Shown: in pieces, positions 1 through 8,239 of the stretch
How the letters are laid out: the number at the start of each line of letters is the position of its first letter
How positions within the stretch are numbered: the stretch's first letter is position 1
Assembly (NCBI RefSeq): GCF_009759665.1
Contig: NZ_WQNE01000004.1
Coordinates: forward strand, 248,001-312,000
Length of the DNA: 64,000 nucleotides
Direction: 5' to 3'
Source of the DNA: Bradyrhizobium cajani
GTDB taxonomy: Bacteria; Pseudomonadota; Alphaproteobacteria; Rhizobiales; Xanthobacteraceae
Made by a program: the position numbers and the translations under genes
The notes under the pieces: generated by a model
What the model was told of the DNA's origin: nothing
Databases searched by the model: none
Seen by the model: only the letters and a program-made list of their open reading frames with translations

Positions 1-1356
1 GTCTCGCCGCTCGAGCTTCTGGACGTGCTGGAAAAGCGCATCAATGAGGTCGACGGCAAGGTCAACGCGCTGCCGACGCTGTGTTTCGACCGCGCACGGG
101 ATAACGCCAAGGCCCTGATGCAGAAGCCGGCCGGCGCGCGCGGTCTGCTCGCGGGCCTGCCGGTGCCGATCAAGGACCTGACCGATGTTGCGGGCGTGCT
201 GAACACCCAGGGCTCGCCGATCTACAAGGACAACATCCCGGCAAAGTCCGACCTCATGGTCGAGAACCTCGAGGCCAACGGCGCAGTCGTCTACGCCAAG
301 TCCAACACGCCGGAATTCGGCGCCGGCGCCAACACCTTCAACGAAGTGTTCGGCGCCACGCTCAATCCCTGGGACACGTCCAAATCGGCCGCGGGCTCCT
401 CGGGCGGCGCTGCCGTGGCGCTCGCCACCGGCATGGCCTGGCTCGCGCAGGGCTCCGACATGGGCGGCAGCCTGCGCAGCCCGGCAGCCTTCTGCGGCGT
501 CGTCGGCATGCGTCCGAGCATCGGCCGCGTGGCGCACACGCCGAAAGCGGGCATCGACCGCAATCTCGGCGTCCTGGGCCCGATGGCGCGCAACGTCGAG
601 GATCTCGCACTGCTGCTGGATGCCATGAGTGGCGACTATGCCGCTGATCCGCTGTCGCTGCCGGCGCCTCTGACCTCATTCCTGTCAGCCGCACAGTCCG
701 GCAAGAAGCCGAGGCGCATCGCCTATTCGCCCGATCTCGGCATCACGCCGGTCGATCCTGAAGTCAAGGCGATCACGCGCAAGGCCGCTGAACGCTTTGC
801 CGAGGCCGGTGCCAGCGTCGAGGAGGCGCATCCGGACTGGCGCGAGGCGCATGAGTGCTTCCACGTGCTGCGCGCTTTCGATTTCGCGATCAGCAAGGCG
901 CAACTTCTCCGGAGCAAGCGTGAGCTGCTCAAGCCCGAGGTGATCTGGAACATCGAGGAAGGCCTCAAGCTCACCGTCGAGCAGCTCGAGCGCGCCGAGG
1001 CCCAGCGCGTCGGCATGACCGCGCGTGCGGTCGAGTTCTTCAGGACCTACGATCTGTTGCTGGTACCAACCACAATCGTACCGCCCTTCCCGATCGAGCA
1101 TCGCTATGTCGCCGAATGCGCGGGCAAGCGATTTGACAATTACGTCGAATGGCTCGGCATCGTCTACGCCATCACGCTCGCCTGCTGCCCGTCGCTGTCG
1201 CTGCCCTGCGGCTTCACCGCGTCGGGCCTGCCGGTCGGCGTGCAGGTCGTCGGCGCACCGCGCAGCGATGCACAGGTGATCGCGGGGGCGAAGGTGCTGG
1301 AGGATATTCTCGGCCTGAGCGGGACAACGCCGATCGACCCGAAGGTGAAGGCATAA
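1..1356 (+). CDS. Amidase (amidase signature family), 5' end cut by window edge
   Basis: The reading frame is open from base 1, so the start lies outside the window; about 451 codons are visible. Amidase-signature enzymes hydrolyse amides with a Ser-cisSer-Lys triad. All three parts are visible: the lysine in VPIKDLTD, the cis-serine in the AGSSGGAA loop, and the nucleophile in GSDMGGSLRSPA. The C-terminal part carries the usual LSLPCGF and GLPVGVQVVG motifs. The substrate cannot be told from sequence; the neighbouring amino-acid transport and racemase/aminotransferase genes make an amino-acid amide or similar nitrogen source plausible, which is inference. It converges with the small secreted-protein gene. 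Confidence 0.9.
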   Translation, partial: VSPLELLDVLEKRINEVDGKVNALPTLCFDRARDNAKALMQKPAGARGLLAGLPVPIKDLTDVAGVLNTQGSPIYKDNIPAKSDLMVENLEANGAVVYAKSNTPEFGAGANTFNEVFGATLNPWDTSKSAAGSSGGAAVALATGMAWLAQGSDMGGSLRSPAAFCGVVGMRPSIGRVAHTPKAGIDRNLGVLGPMARNVEDLALLLDAMSGDYAADPLSLPAPLTSFLSAAQSGKKPRRIAYSPDLGITPVDPEVKAITRKAAERFAEAGASVEEAHPDWREAHECFHVLRAFDFAISKAQLLRSKRELLKPEVIWNIEEGLKLTVEQLERAEAQRVGMTARAVEFFRTYDLLLVPTTIVPPFPIEHRYVAECAGKRFDNYVEWLGIVYAITLACCPSLSLPCGFTASGLPVGVQVVGAPRSDAQVIAGAKVLEDILGLSGTTPIDPKVKA

Positions 1357-1464
1357 AGTGGAGCCGCCCCGGCGGGGACTTCACTCGTCCGCCGGTGCCG
1401 GCATCCTCGCCGTAGCCGTCCTTGCGCGGCCGGTCACCGGGGCTTCGGCACCCCGGGGCAGATC
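1357..1464. other. Intergenic gap with a GC-rich hairpin
   Basis: This short gap separates two convergent genes. It holds an inverted repeat (CCGGGG, eight-base loop, CCCCGG, at 1437-1456) that could fold as a terminator stem, but no T-tract follows on either strand. No further gene is visible. Confidence 0.3.
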
Positions 1465-1677
1465 CTAATCATTCGCCTTCGGGCCGCCGTGGTACTGATG
1501 CGCATCGTATCCTGCGTCCTCCGCCATAGCCGCGTAGGCCATGGAGCCCGGATGGACCTGCGACATCCCGACGGCGGATTCCGAAGTCACATATGGATGG
1601 TGCACCACCTCGCGGGCAGCGGCGGCGGAGCAAAGCGCGACCAGAATGGCCGACGCGGCGAGGACAGATTTCATCAT
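1465..1677 (-). CDS. Small secreted protein, 70 aa, unknown function
   Basis: The product begins with a lysine, a hydrophobic stretch and an Ala-rich cleavage region (residues 1 to about 21), a clear Sec signal peptide. The mature part is about 49 residues, rich in His, Tyr, Ala and Met, and contains a YHGGP motif. No family is recognised. A GAGG ribosome site lies upstream of the ATG, and the next 120 bp upstream hold no other gene, so it has its own promoter. His-rich small periplasmic proteins sometimes bind metals; that is only a guess here. Confidence 0.6.
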   Translation of the reverse strand: MMKSVLAASAILVALCSAAAAREVVHHPYVTSESAVGMSQVHPGSMAYAAMAEDAGYDAHQYHGGPKAND

Positions 1678-1800
1678 GACTCGACGAGCCTCTTGTTGAG
1701 TGCCACCAGCAAACTTGAGGTGGCTTTCGCAACATAGGATTCCCAGTCGGAGTCCCGGCTCGCGTTATAGGCACGGCATAAACGTCTCGTATTCCCCGGG

Positions 1801-2910
1801 TTACCTCGCGGCGGTGTGAGCCTCCAGACTCCGGCTATAGCGCGACATCGCGAAGCAGAAGGCGAAATAGATCGCGGCGACGAAGAGGTAGACCTCGACG
1901 GAGAACTGCTGCCAGGCCGGATCGATGATCGCCGTCTTCGCCGTCGTCAGCAGGTCGAAGATGCCGATGATCAGGACCAGGCTGGTGTCCTTGAAGAAGG
2001 CGATGAAGGTGTTGACCAGCGGCGGGATGACGTGCCGGATCGCCTGCGGCAGGATGATCAGGCGGTTCTTGCGCCAGTACGACAGCCCCAGCGCGTCGGC
2101 CGCCTCATATTGACCGCGCGGCACGGCCTGAAGGCCACCGCGGATGACTTCGGCAAGATAGGCGCCCGCGAACAGGATGATCGCGATCTGCGCACGCAGC
2201 AGCTTGTCGATGTTGAAGCCACTGGGCATGAACAGCGGAAACATCACGCTCGCCATGAACAGCAGGCTGACCAGCGGCACGCCGCGGATCAGCTCGACAT
2301 AGAGCACGCTGAGCGAGCGGATCGCCGGCAGCTTCGAGCGCCGGCCGAGCGCGACGAGGATGCCCAGCGGGAAGCCGAAGGCGAGACCAAACGTTGCCAG
2401 GATCAGCGTCACCGGCAAGCCGCCCCAACGATCCTGCGAGACGAAGGACAGCCCCAGCACCCCACCCCACATCAGCGCGCTGATCAGCGCGAGCGCACCG
2501 ATCCAGAGATAGACCAACTCACGTCGCCATAGAGCGCGGCGGGTCGAGAGATAGAACAGCGCGATGAACAACAGCACCGACAGCGCCGGCCGCCACTGCT
2601 CATCGAACGGATAGGTGCCGAACAGGATGAAGCGGTACTTTTCGGGAATGATCGCCCAGCAGGCACCGAGGCCACGCACGGCGCGGCAGGCGCTGGAATC
2701 GTTTGCGGGCGTGAGCCAGACCGCATTGGCAATGCCCCACTGCACGAAGCTGAAAATGCCCTTGGCGAGCACCGCCAGCAGCACGACCGTGAGAATGCCA
2801 TTCGGGATGGAAGAGAACAGATTGGTCCGCAGCCAGCGCACTATCGGGTTGCCCATCTGCGGGCGGCGGGCAGCGCGCGGCGCGTCAGGAATATCGGTAA
2901 TCGCCGTCAT
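1801..2910 (-). CDS. aapM: Amino-acid ABC transporter permease AapM-like
   Basis: Inner-membrane permease of the HisM/AapM class, 369 aa from the ATG at 2908-2910, which follows the upstream permease stop by two bases. It has an N-terminal membrane segment, a long non-conserved insert with extra hydrophobic stretches, and the permease core in the C-terminal half. The EAA loop that docks the ATPase reads EAADALGLSYW...ILPQAIRHVIPP. Aap-type permeases are longer than HisM because of this N-terminal extension, and the length fits. The partner is the AapQ-like gene just upstream. The open frame continues through that upstream gene, but the extension is shadow sequence. Confidence 0.9.
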   Translation of the reverse strand: MTAITDIPDAPRAARRPQMGNPIVRWLRTNLFSSIPNGILTVVLLAVLAKGIFSFVQWGIANAVWLTPANDSSACRAVRGLGACWAIIPEKYRFILFGTYPFDEQWRPALSVLLFIALFYLSTRRALWRRELVYLWIGALALISALMWGGVLGLSFVSQDRWGGLPVTLILATFGLAFGFPLGILVALGRRSKLPAIRSLSVLYVELIRGVPLVSLLFMASVMFPLFMPSGFNIDKLLRAQIAIILFAGAYLAEVIRGGLQAVPRGQYEAADALGLSYWRKNRLIILPQAIRHVIPPLVNTFIAFFKDTSLVLIIGIFDLLTTAKTAIIDPAWQQFSVEVYLFVAAIYFAFCFAMSRYSRSLEAHTAAR

Positions 2911-2912
2911 CC

Positions 2913-4100
2913 TCAGCGCTCCACCAGCGCGATGCGCGCATTGTACCAGTTCATGAACAAGCTGATGCCGAGGCTGATGGTCAGGAACACCGCCATGATC
3001 AGCGCGATCGCCTCGATCGCCTGCCCGGTCTGGTTCAACGTGGTGTTGGCGACCGAGACCACGTCCTGGTAGCCGATCGCGACCGCGAGCGAGGAGTTCT
3101 TGGTCAGGTTCAAATATTGGCTCGTCATTGGCGGCACGATCACCCGCAGCGCCTGCGGCAGGATGATCTGCCGCAGCATGAAGCTGCGACGCAGGCCGAG
3201 TGCATTGGCGGCGTCCCACTGGCCGCGCGGCACCGACTGGATGCCGCTGCGCACGATCTCGGCAATGAACGCCGAGGTGTAGGTGACGAGCGCGATCAGC
3301 AGCGCGAAATATTCCGGCGCCAGCGTCAGCCCGCCGACGAAGTTGAAGCCGCGCAGCTCGGGCCATTCGATGGTCCAGGACACGCCGAGCAGCACCGACA
3401 CCAGCGCCGGCAGCGCAATCACAAGCGCAACCGCAAACGGCCACGCCGGCCGCGGCTTGCCGTCGCGCATCTGCTGCGCGACCAGCCACCGCCGGACGAC
3501 ATAGAACGCGGCGCAGCCCAGCGCTGCCGTACCGAGCACCCAGAGCTGCGGCGAGCCCACCGGGATCGCCGGCAGGATCAGGCCGCGATTGGAGAGGAAC
3601 ACCCCCTCGACCGGCCGCCACGCGGCGCGCGCGGCCGGCAGAGCCTGCATCAGCACGTACCAGAACAGGAGCTGGAGCAGCAGCGGGACGTCGCGAAGCG
3701 TTTCGACATAGACGGCGGCGAGCCGCGACAGCAGCCAGTTGGCCGACAGCCGCGAGATGCCGATCACCGTGCCCAAAATCGTCGCGAGCACGATGCCGAT
3801 CACGGCGACGCGCAAGGTGTTGGCGACGCCGACCACGAAGGCCCAGAAATAGGTGTCTCTCGGACTATAGGCGAGCAGGCTGTCGGCGATGGGCATGCCG
3901 GCCTCGCGGCCGAGGAAGGCAAAGCCGGTCGTGATGCGGCGGGCCGAGAGGTTGGTGACGGTGTTGGACCAGAGGAAGGCAACGACAGCAACCGCGATGC
4001 CGACCACCAGGACCTGCCACAACAAGCCGTTCAGCTCGCGGCGTCCCCATGCGCCGAAGAGGCGGCGGCGCGGCGGCGGTCTCGGAGTATCTGAGGTCAC
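2913..4100 (-). CDS. aapQ: Amino-acid ABC transporter permease AapQ-like
   Basis: Permease partner of AapM, 395 aa from the GTG chosen at 4098-4100, after which the protein opens with a basic, Pro/Arg-rich cytoplasmic tail (VTSDTPRPPPRRR). An ATG 30 codons further upstream (4188-4190) would overlap the divergent regulator start, so it is less likely. The EAA motif is visible as WDAANALGLRR...ILPQALRVIVPP. With AapM it should form the membrane channel of a polar amino-acid importer whose binding protein is encoded on the other strand at 6427. No ATPase gene follows in the operon. Confidence 0.88.
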   Translation of the reverse strand: MTSDTPRPPPRRRLFGAWGRRELNGLLWQVLVVGIAVAVVAFLWSNTVTNLSARRITTGFAFLGREAGMPIADSLLAYSPRDTYFWAFVVGVANTLRVAVIGIVLATILGTVIGISRLSANWLLSRLAAVYVETLRDVPLLLQLLFWYVLMQALPAARAAWRPVEGVFLSNRGLILPAIPVGSPQLWVLGTAALGCAAFYVVRRWLVAQQMRDGKPRPAWPFAVALVIALPALVSVLLGVSWTIEWPELRGFNFVGGLTLAPEYFALLIALVTYTSAFIAEIVRSGIQSVPRGQWDAANALGLRRSFMLRQIILPQALRVIVPPMTSQYLNLTKNSSLAVAIGYQDVVSVANTTLNQTGQAIEAIALIMAVFLTISLGISLFMNWYNARIALVER

Positions 4101-4151
4101 AGCACAAAAATCCTTCTCGACAGGCAGCGATTTCCGGCGGCGCACGTCAAC

Positions 4152-4180
4152 TGTTGCACCGATATCAATTTCATGCAACA
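4152..4180. promoter_or_regulatory. Inverted repeat between aapQ and the RpiR gene, candidate operator
   Basis: TGTTGCA (4152-4158) and TGCAACA (4174-4180) form a perfect 7-bp inverted repeat with a 15-bp AT-rich spacer, in the only gap between the divergent aapQ and RpiR-family genes. RpiR-family repressors usually bind palindromes near their own gene, so this is a reasonable site for the adjacent regulator. The spacing of half-site centres is about two helical turns. Confidence 0.5.
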
Positions 4181-4188
4181 AATGTTTC

Positions 4189-5061
4189 ATGGTCGAGCCC
4201 GCGAAATCCTCGCCGCTGAGCGAACTGCGCATTGCATTGCCATCGCTCCCGATGCGGTTGCAGGAGGTCGGGCGCTTCGTCGCCGCCAATGACTACGACG
4301 CCACCACCCGTTCGATGCGCGATCTCGCGGCGGAGGCCGGCGCCGATCCAGCCGCGTTCACGCGGCTAGCAAAGGCGATCGGCTATTCCGGCTGGGAGGA
4401 ATTGCGCGCGGCGCTGACCGAGGCGCGGCGGCCGTCGCAGACCGCGCCCTTCTCCGGCCGCGCAAAATGCCGTCGCCACGGACCGAACGCCGATGTCGCG
4501 CTCATCACCGACAAGCTCGAGGCCGAGGCTGCCGGGCTCCCGCGGATCCCGGCGCAACCGATTGCGGAAGCCGCCCGCGCGCTGCACGACGCCAAGCGGA
4601 TCTGGATCGCAGGCTATCGAAGCTGCCGCAGCGTCGCGGAACTGCTGAACTACGAGCTGCGGCTGTTCCGCCCCGAACAGGTGCAGATCGTCGGCGCGTC
4701 CGGTCCCGACGACCTCGATCTCGGCGCATTCCGGCCCGGGGAAGCCGTCATCGTCATCGGCTTCCTGCCCTACACGCATGCCAGCGTCCGCGTCGCGCAG
4801 GCCGCCTATCATGCCGGCGCGACGCTGATCGCCATCGCCGATAGCGTCACGGCGCCAATGGCGGAGGGCGCCGACCACGTGCTGCTGTTCGAAGCAGCCT
4901 CCTCCCCCGGTTTCTTCCCGAGTCTCACCGGCGCCATCGCGATCGCGCAGTCGCTCGCGGCGGTGACGTTCGCGCTCGGCGGCACGGCCGCGAAGAAGCG
5001 GCTGGAGAATACCGAGGCGCGACTGGCTGCGGTCTCCACCTATGTCTCAGAGAAAGGTTGA
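4189..5061 (+). CDS. RpiR-family transcriptional regulator
   Basis: 290 aa from the ATG at 4189; the open frame upstream is the shadow of aapQ. The N-terminal third (SELRIALPSLPMRLQEVGRFV) is the RpiR helix-turn-helix domain with MRDLAAEAGADPAAFTRLAKAIGY as its recognition region. The C-terminal part is a sugar-isomerase (SIS) fold, with RIWIAGYRSCRSVAELLNYEL and VIVIGFLPYTHASVRVAQAA as the phosphosugar-binding segments. SIS ligands are often phosphosugars, but here the genes it precedes handle amino acids, so the ligand is unclear. The stop lies three bases before the aminotransferase ATG, so the two are co-transcribed. Confidence 0.9.
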   Translation: MVEPAKSSPLSELRIALPSLPMRLQEVGRFVAANDYDATTRSMRDLAAEAGADPAAFTRLAKAIGYSGWEELRAALTEARRPSQTAPFSGRAKCRRHGPNADVALITDKLEAEAAGLPRIPAQPIAEAARALHDAKRIWIAGYRSCRSVAELLNYELRLFRPEQVQIVGASGPDDLDLGAFRPGEAVIVIGFLPYTHASVRVAQAAYHAGATLIAIADSVTAPMAEGADHVLLFEAASSPGFFPSLTGAIAIAQSLAAVTFALGGTAAKKRLENTEARLAAVSTYVSEKG

Positions 5062-5064
5062 CCC

Positions 5065-6414
5065 ATGAGCACCCGCACCAGCCGCGTGCTGCATCGTTCG
5101 TTGCGCGAGACGCCGTCCAGGGCGATCGGCGGCGAAGGCGTCTATCTCTTCGCCGAGGACGGGCGGCGTATCATCGATGCCTCCGGCGGCGCGGCGGTCT
5201 CCTGCCTCGGCCACCAGCACCCGCGCGTGATCGCTGCGATGACAAAGCAGGCCGCGACGCTCGCCTACGCGCACACCGCGTTCTTCTCCTCCGAGCCGGC
5301 CGAGGCGCTGGCCGAAACGCTGGTCGGGCACGAGCCCGGCGGTCTCGCCTACGCCTATTTCGTCAGCGGCGGATCCGAGGCCATCGAGGCCAGCATCAAG
5401 CTCGCCCGGCAATATTTCATCGAGCGCGGCGAACCGCGGCGGCAACATTTCATCGCGCGGCGGCAAAGCTATCACGGCAATACGCTCGGCGCGCTGGCCG
5501 CCGGCGGCAATGCCTGGCGTCGCGCGCCCTATGCGCCGCTGCTCTCCGCGGCGTTCAGCCACGTGACGCCGGCCTTCGCCTATCACGAGAAGCGCGAGGG
5601 CGAATCGGACGCACAGTTCGTCGCCCGCCTCGCCGCCGAACTCGAAGCCGAGTTCCAGCGGCTTGGCCCCGACACCGTCGCGGCGTTCCTCGCCGAGCCC
5701 GTCGTCGGCGCCACCGCCGGCGCCGTGACCGCGCCGGACGGCTACTTCCGGGCGGTCCGCGAGATCTGCGACCGGCACGGGGCGCTGCTGATCCTCGACG
5801 AGGTCATGTCTGGCATGGGCCGCACCGGCACCACGCATGCCTGGGAGCAGGAAGGCATCGCCCCCGACATCCAGGCGATCGCGAAGGGTCTCGGTGGCGG
5901 CTATCAGCCGATCGGCGCGATGCTGGCGAGCGGCAGGATCATCGACACCATCCGCTCAGGCTCGGGCGCCTTCCAGCACGGCCACACTTATCTGGCGCAT
6001 CCCCTCGCCTGCGCGGCCGCGCTCGCGGTGCAGAACGTGATCCGCGAGGATGGCCTGCTTGAGCAGGTCAGGGAGCGCGGGCGGCAACTCGAACAACGGC
6101 TGACCGAACGCTTCGGCAATCACCGCCATGTCGGCGATATCAGGGGCCGCGGCCTGTTCTGGGCCATCGAGTTCGTCGCCGATCGCGCCAGCCGCACCTC
6201 GTTCGATCCCGCGCTCAAGCTGAACCAGAAGATCAAGGCGGAGGCGTTCGCCAACGGGCTCGGCTGCTATCCCGGCGGCGGCACCGTGGATGGCGGGCGC
6301 GGCGACCATGTGCTGCTGGCGCCGCCCTATATCGCGTCCGCGGACGAGATCGACCTGATCGTCGACAAGCTCGGCACGGCCGTCGACAACGTGTTGCGTA
6401 GTGTCAATCACTGA
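5065..6414 (+). CDS. Class III (omega-type) PLP-dependent aminotransferase
   Basis: 449 aa, the normal length for subgroup II aminotransferases. The PLP-binding Asp is D245 in DEVMSGMGRTG and the Schiff-base lysine is K274 in AIAKGLGGGY. Glycine-rich SGGSEAIEASIKLARQYF early in the protein contacts the cofactor phosphate. These enzymes move amino groups between amino acids or amines and keto acids; the exact substrate is not readable from sequence. The location between a regulator and an amino-acid binding protein suggests it acts on the imported compound. A GAAAGG ribosome site precedes the ATG. Confidence 0.9.
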   Translation: MSTRTSRVLHRSLRETPSRAIGGEGVYLFAEDGRRIIDASGGAAVSCLGHQHPRVIAAMTKQAATLAYAHTAFFSSEPAEALAETLVGHEPGGLAYAYFVSGGSEAIEASIKLARQYFIERGEPRRQHFIARRQSYHGNTLGALAAGGNAWRRAPYAPLLSAAFSHVTPAFAYHEKREGESDAQFVARLAAELEAEFQRLGPDTVAAFLAEPVVGATAGAVTAPDGYFRAVREICDRHGALLILDEVMSGMGRTGTTHAWEQEGIAPDIQAIAKGLGGGYQPIGAMLASGRIIDTIRSGSGAFQHGHTYLAHPLACAAALAVQNVIREDGLLEQVRERGRQLEQRLTERFGNHRHVGDIRGRGLFWAIEFVADRASRTSFDPALKLNQKIKAEAFANGLGCYPGGGTVDGGRGDHVLLAPPYIASADEIDLIVDKLGTAVDNVLRSVNH

Positions 6415-6426
6415 GGGGAGAGTAGC

Positions 6427-7440
6427 ATGATGAGGAAAGTGGTTATCGCGGCGGGCGTGCTCGCGGCATCGACGGCGGTCGTGTCGGCGGCGACGCTCGA
6501 CACGGTCAAGAGCCGCGGCACGCTGGTGTGCGGCGTCAGCGCCGGCTTTGCCGGCTTCTCGGCGCCGGACTCGCAAGGCAATTACAAGGGCCTCGACGTC
6601 GACTATTGCCGCGCGCTCGCGGCCGGCGTGCTTGGTGATCCCAACAAGGTGCGTTACGTCTCGCTGACCGCGCAGAACCGCTTCACCGCGCTGCAATCGG
6701 GCGAGATCGACGTGCTCTACCGCAACTCGACGCAGACATACTTGCGCGGCGTGACGCTGGGCCTCCGCCAGGGGCCGATCAACTTCTACGACGGCCAGGG
6801 TTTTGTCGTGAAGAAGGACCTCGGCGTGAAGGAGCTCAAGGATTTGAAGGGCGCCACCGTCTGCGTGGCGCAGGGCACCACGCACGAGGTCACGCTCGGC
6901 GACTACGGCCGTGCCAATGGCATCGACTGGAAGCCGCTGGTGTTCGACCGCGTCGACACCATGTACCAGACCTTCTTCGGCGGCCGCTGCGATGCCATGA
7001 CCCAGGACGCCTCCGCGCTCGCCGGTGCGGTAACGACTGCCGCGCCGAACCCGGCCGATTACGTCGTGCTGCCGCAGACCATCAGCAAGGAACCGCTCGG
7101 CCCCTTCACCCGCAATGGCGATGAGGTCTGGAGCGACATCATCACCTGGCTGCATTACGGCCTGATCGAGGCCGAGGAGCTCGGCGTCACCCAAGCCAAT
7201 GTCGACGAGATGACGAAGTCGCAGACGCCCGCGATCCAGCGGCTGCTGGGTGCCTCCGGCGATCTCGGCTCGCGGCTCGGGCTCGACAACAAATGGCTGG
7301 TCACGGCGATCAAGGCCACCGGCAATTACGGCGAGATCTATGAGCGCAATGTCGGCAAGGCGAGCCCGCTCAAGCTCGATCGTGGCCTCAACGGCCTCTG
7401 GAGCAAGGGCGGCTTGATGTACGCCATTCCGTTCAAGTAA
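6427..7440 (+). CDS. aapJ: Periplasmic amino-acid-binding protein AapJ-like
   Basis: 337 aa with a signal peptide (residues 1 to about 21). The mature protein has the solute-binding family 3 start TLDTVKSRGTLVCGVSAGFAGFS, followed by GLDVDYCRALAAGVLGD and the FTALQSGEIDVLYRN motif. These patterns match the AapJ/BztA group that delivers polar L-amino acids to an AapQM permease. It is separated from aapQM and sits on the opposite strand, downstream of the aminotransferase by 12 bp. A structured repeat follows at once and could end the transcript. Confidence 0.9.
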   Translation: MMRKVVIAAGVLAASTAVVSAATLDTVKSRGTLVCGVSAGFAGFSAPDSQGNYKGLDVDYCRALAAGVLGDPNKVRYVSLTAQNRFTALQSGEIDVLYRNSTQTYLRGVTLGLRQGPINFYDGQGFVVKKDLGVKELKDLKGATVCVAQGTTHEVTLGDYGRANGIDWKPLVFDRVDTMYQTFFGGRCDAMTQDASALAGAVTTAAPNPADYVVLPQTISKEPLGPFTRNGDEVWSDIITWLHYGLIEAEELGVTQANVDEMTKSQTPAIQRLLGASGDLGSRLGLDNKWLVTAIKATGNYGEIYERNVGKASPLKLDRGLNGLWSKGGLMYAIPFK

Positions 7441-7447
7441 GAGTTCA

Positions 7448-7582
7448 CCTCTCCCCGCTCGCGGGGAGAGGCCGGATTGCGCAGCGATCCGGGCGAGGGG
7501 GATTCTCCGCGCGTCCAACTCTCACCTCTTACGCAGATAGAGCCCCTCACCCCATCCCTCTCCCCGTAAGAACGGGGAGAGG
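7448..7582. repeat. Intergenic palindromic repeat, family R1, copy 1
   Basis: The element is bounded by two hairpins: CCTCTCCCCG...CGGGGAGAGG at 7448-7471 and a second pair with the same arms at 7557-7582. The stretch between contains a GGGGATTCTCCGCG block and a GCCCCTCACCCC block. The same arrangement in inverted orientation is present at 25335-25493. It fills the gap between aapJ and the racemase gene and the first hairpin may act as a terminator or mRNA end for aapJ. Confidence 0.8.
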
Positions 7583-7600
7583 AGAAAAAGACGATCTCCC

Positions 7601-8239
7601 ATGCGCATCGCCCTGATCCACGCCCTCAAGCATTCCATCGCGCCGATCGAGGCCGCGTTCGCAACGACGTGGCCGGAGGCGCGGCTGATGAACCTGCTCG
7701 ACGACAGCCTGTCGGCAGATTTGGCGCGCGACGGCGCGCTCACCGATGCCATGACCGAGCGGTTCCTCGCACTGGGCGATTACGCCGCAGCAACGGGGGC
7801 GGACGGGATCCTGTTCACCTGTTCGGCTTTCGGCCCCTGCATCGAAGCCGTCGCGCAGGCGCATGCGCCGATGCCGGTGCTCAAGCCGAACGAAGCCATG
7901 ATCGAACGTGCGGTGACAATGGGCAGGCGCATCGGCCTGCTCTCGACCTTCCCGCCGACCCTGGCCTCGATGCCGGCGGAGTTTCCGGCGTCCGTCCAAA
8001 TCGTGCCGAAGCTCGCCGAAGGTGCACTGGCGGCACTCGACCGCGGCGACCGCGCCACGCACGACCGGCTGATTGCGGAAGCTTCGCGCGATCTGCGCGA
8101 TTGCGACGTCATCGCACTCGCACAATTCAGCATCGCCGCGACTGCGCCGTTGGTTGCGGAAGCCACCGGCCGCCCAGTCGTGACCACACCGGACAGCGCG
8201 GTCGACAAGCTGATGAGGTTGTTGAAGGCGAAGGCTTAG
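7601..8239 (+). CDS. Aspartate/glutamate racemase family protein
   Basis: 212 aa. The N-terminus MRIALIHALKHSIAPIE and the C74-containing LFTCSAFGPC motif are typical of the Asp/Glu/hydantoin racemase superfamily, which uses two cysteines as acid/base. The first Cys (C74) is present. At the second expected site the protein reads LAQFSIA with Q175 where a Cys normally sits, so a classic two-Cys racemase mechanism is doubtful. It could be a lyase or isomerase of the maleate isomerase/AroM-like branches, or an inactive relative. It follows aapJ across a repeat. Its stop overlaps the stop of the convergent TetR gene by four bases. Confidence 0.8.
   Translation: MRIALIHALKHSIAPIEAAFATTWPEARLMNLLDDSLSADLARDGALTDAMTERFLALGDYAAATGADGILFTCSAFGPCIEAVAQAHAPMPVLKPNEAMIERAVTMGRRIGLLSTFPPTLASMPAEFPASVQIVPKLAEGALAALDRGDRATHDRLIAEASRDLRDCDVIALAQFSIAATAPLVAEATGRPVVTTPDSAVDKLMRLLKAKA

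Noticed and set aside
1801..3621. A single fused protein of 606 aa joining aapM to upstream sequence
   Set aside because: The N-terminal 237 residues are a shadow of aapQ in another frame. A proper ATG for aapM lies two bases after the aapQ stop.
7448..7582. CRISPR array or transposon ends
   Set aside because: Only two hairpins with no regular spacers, and no transposase gene or cas gene nearby. The same element recurs inverted, which fits an intergenic repeat family.
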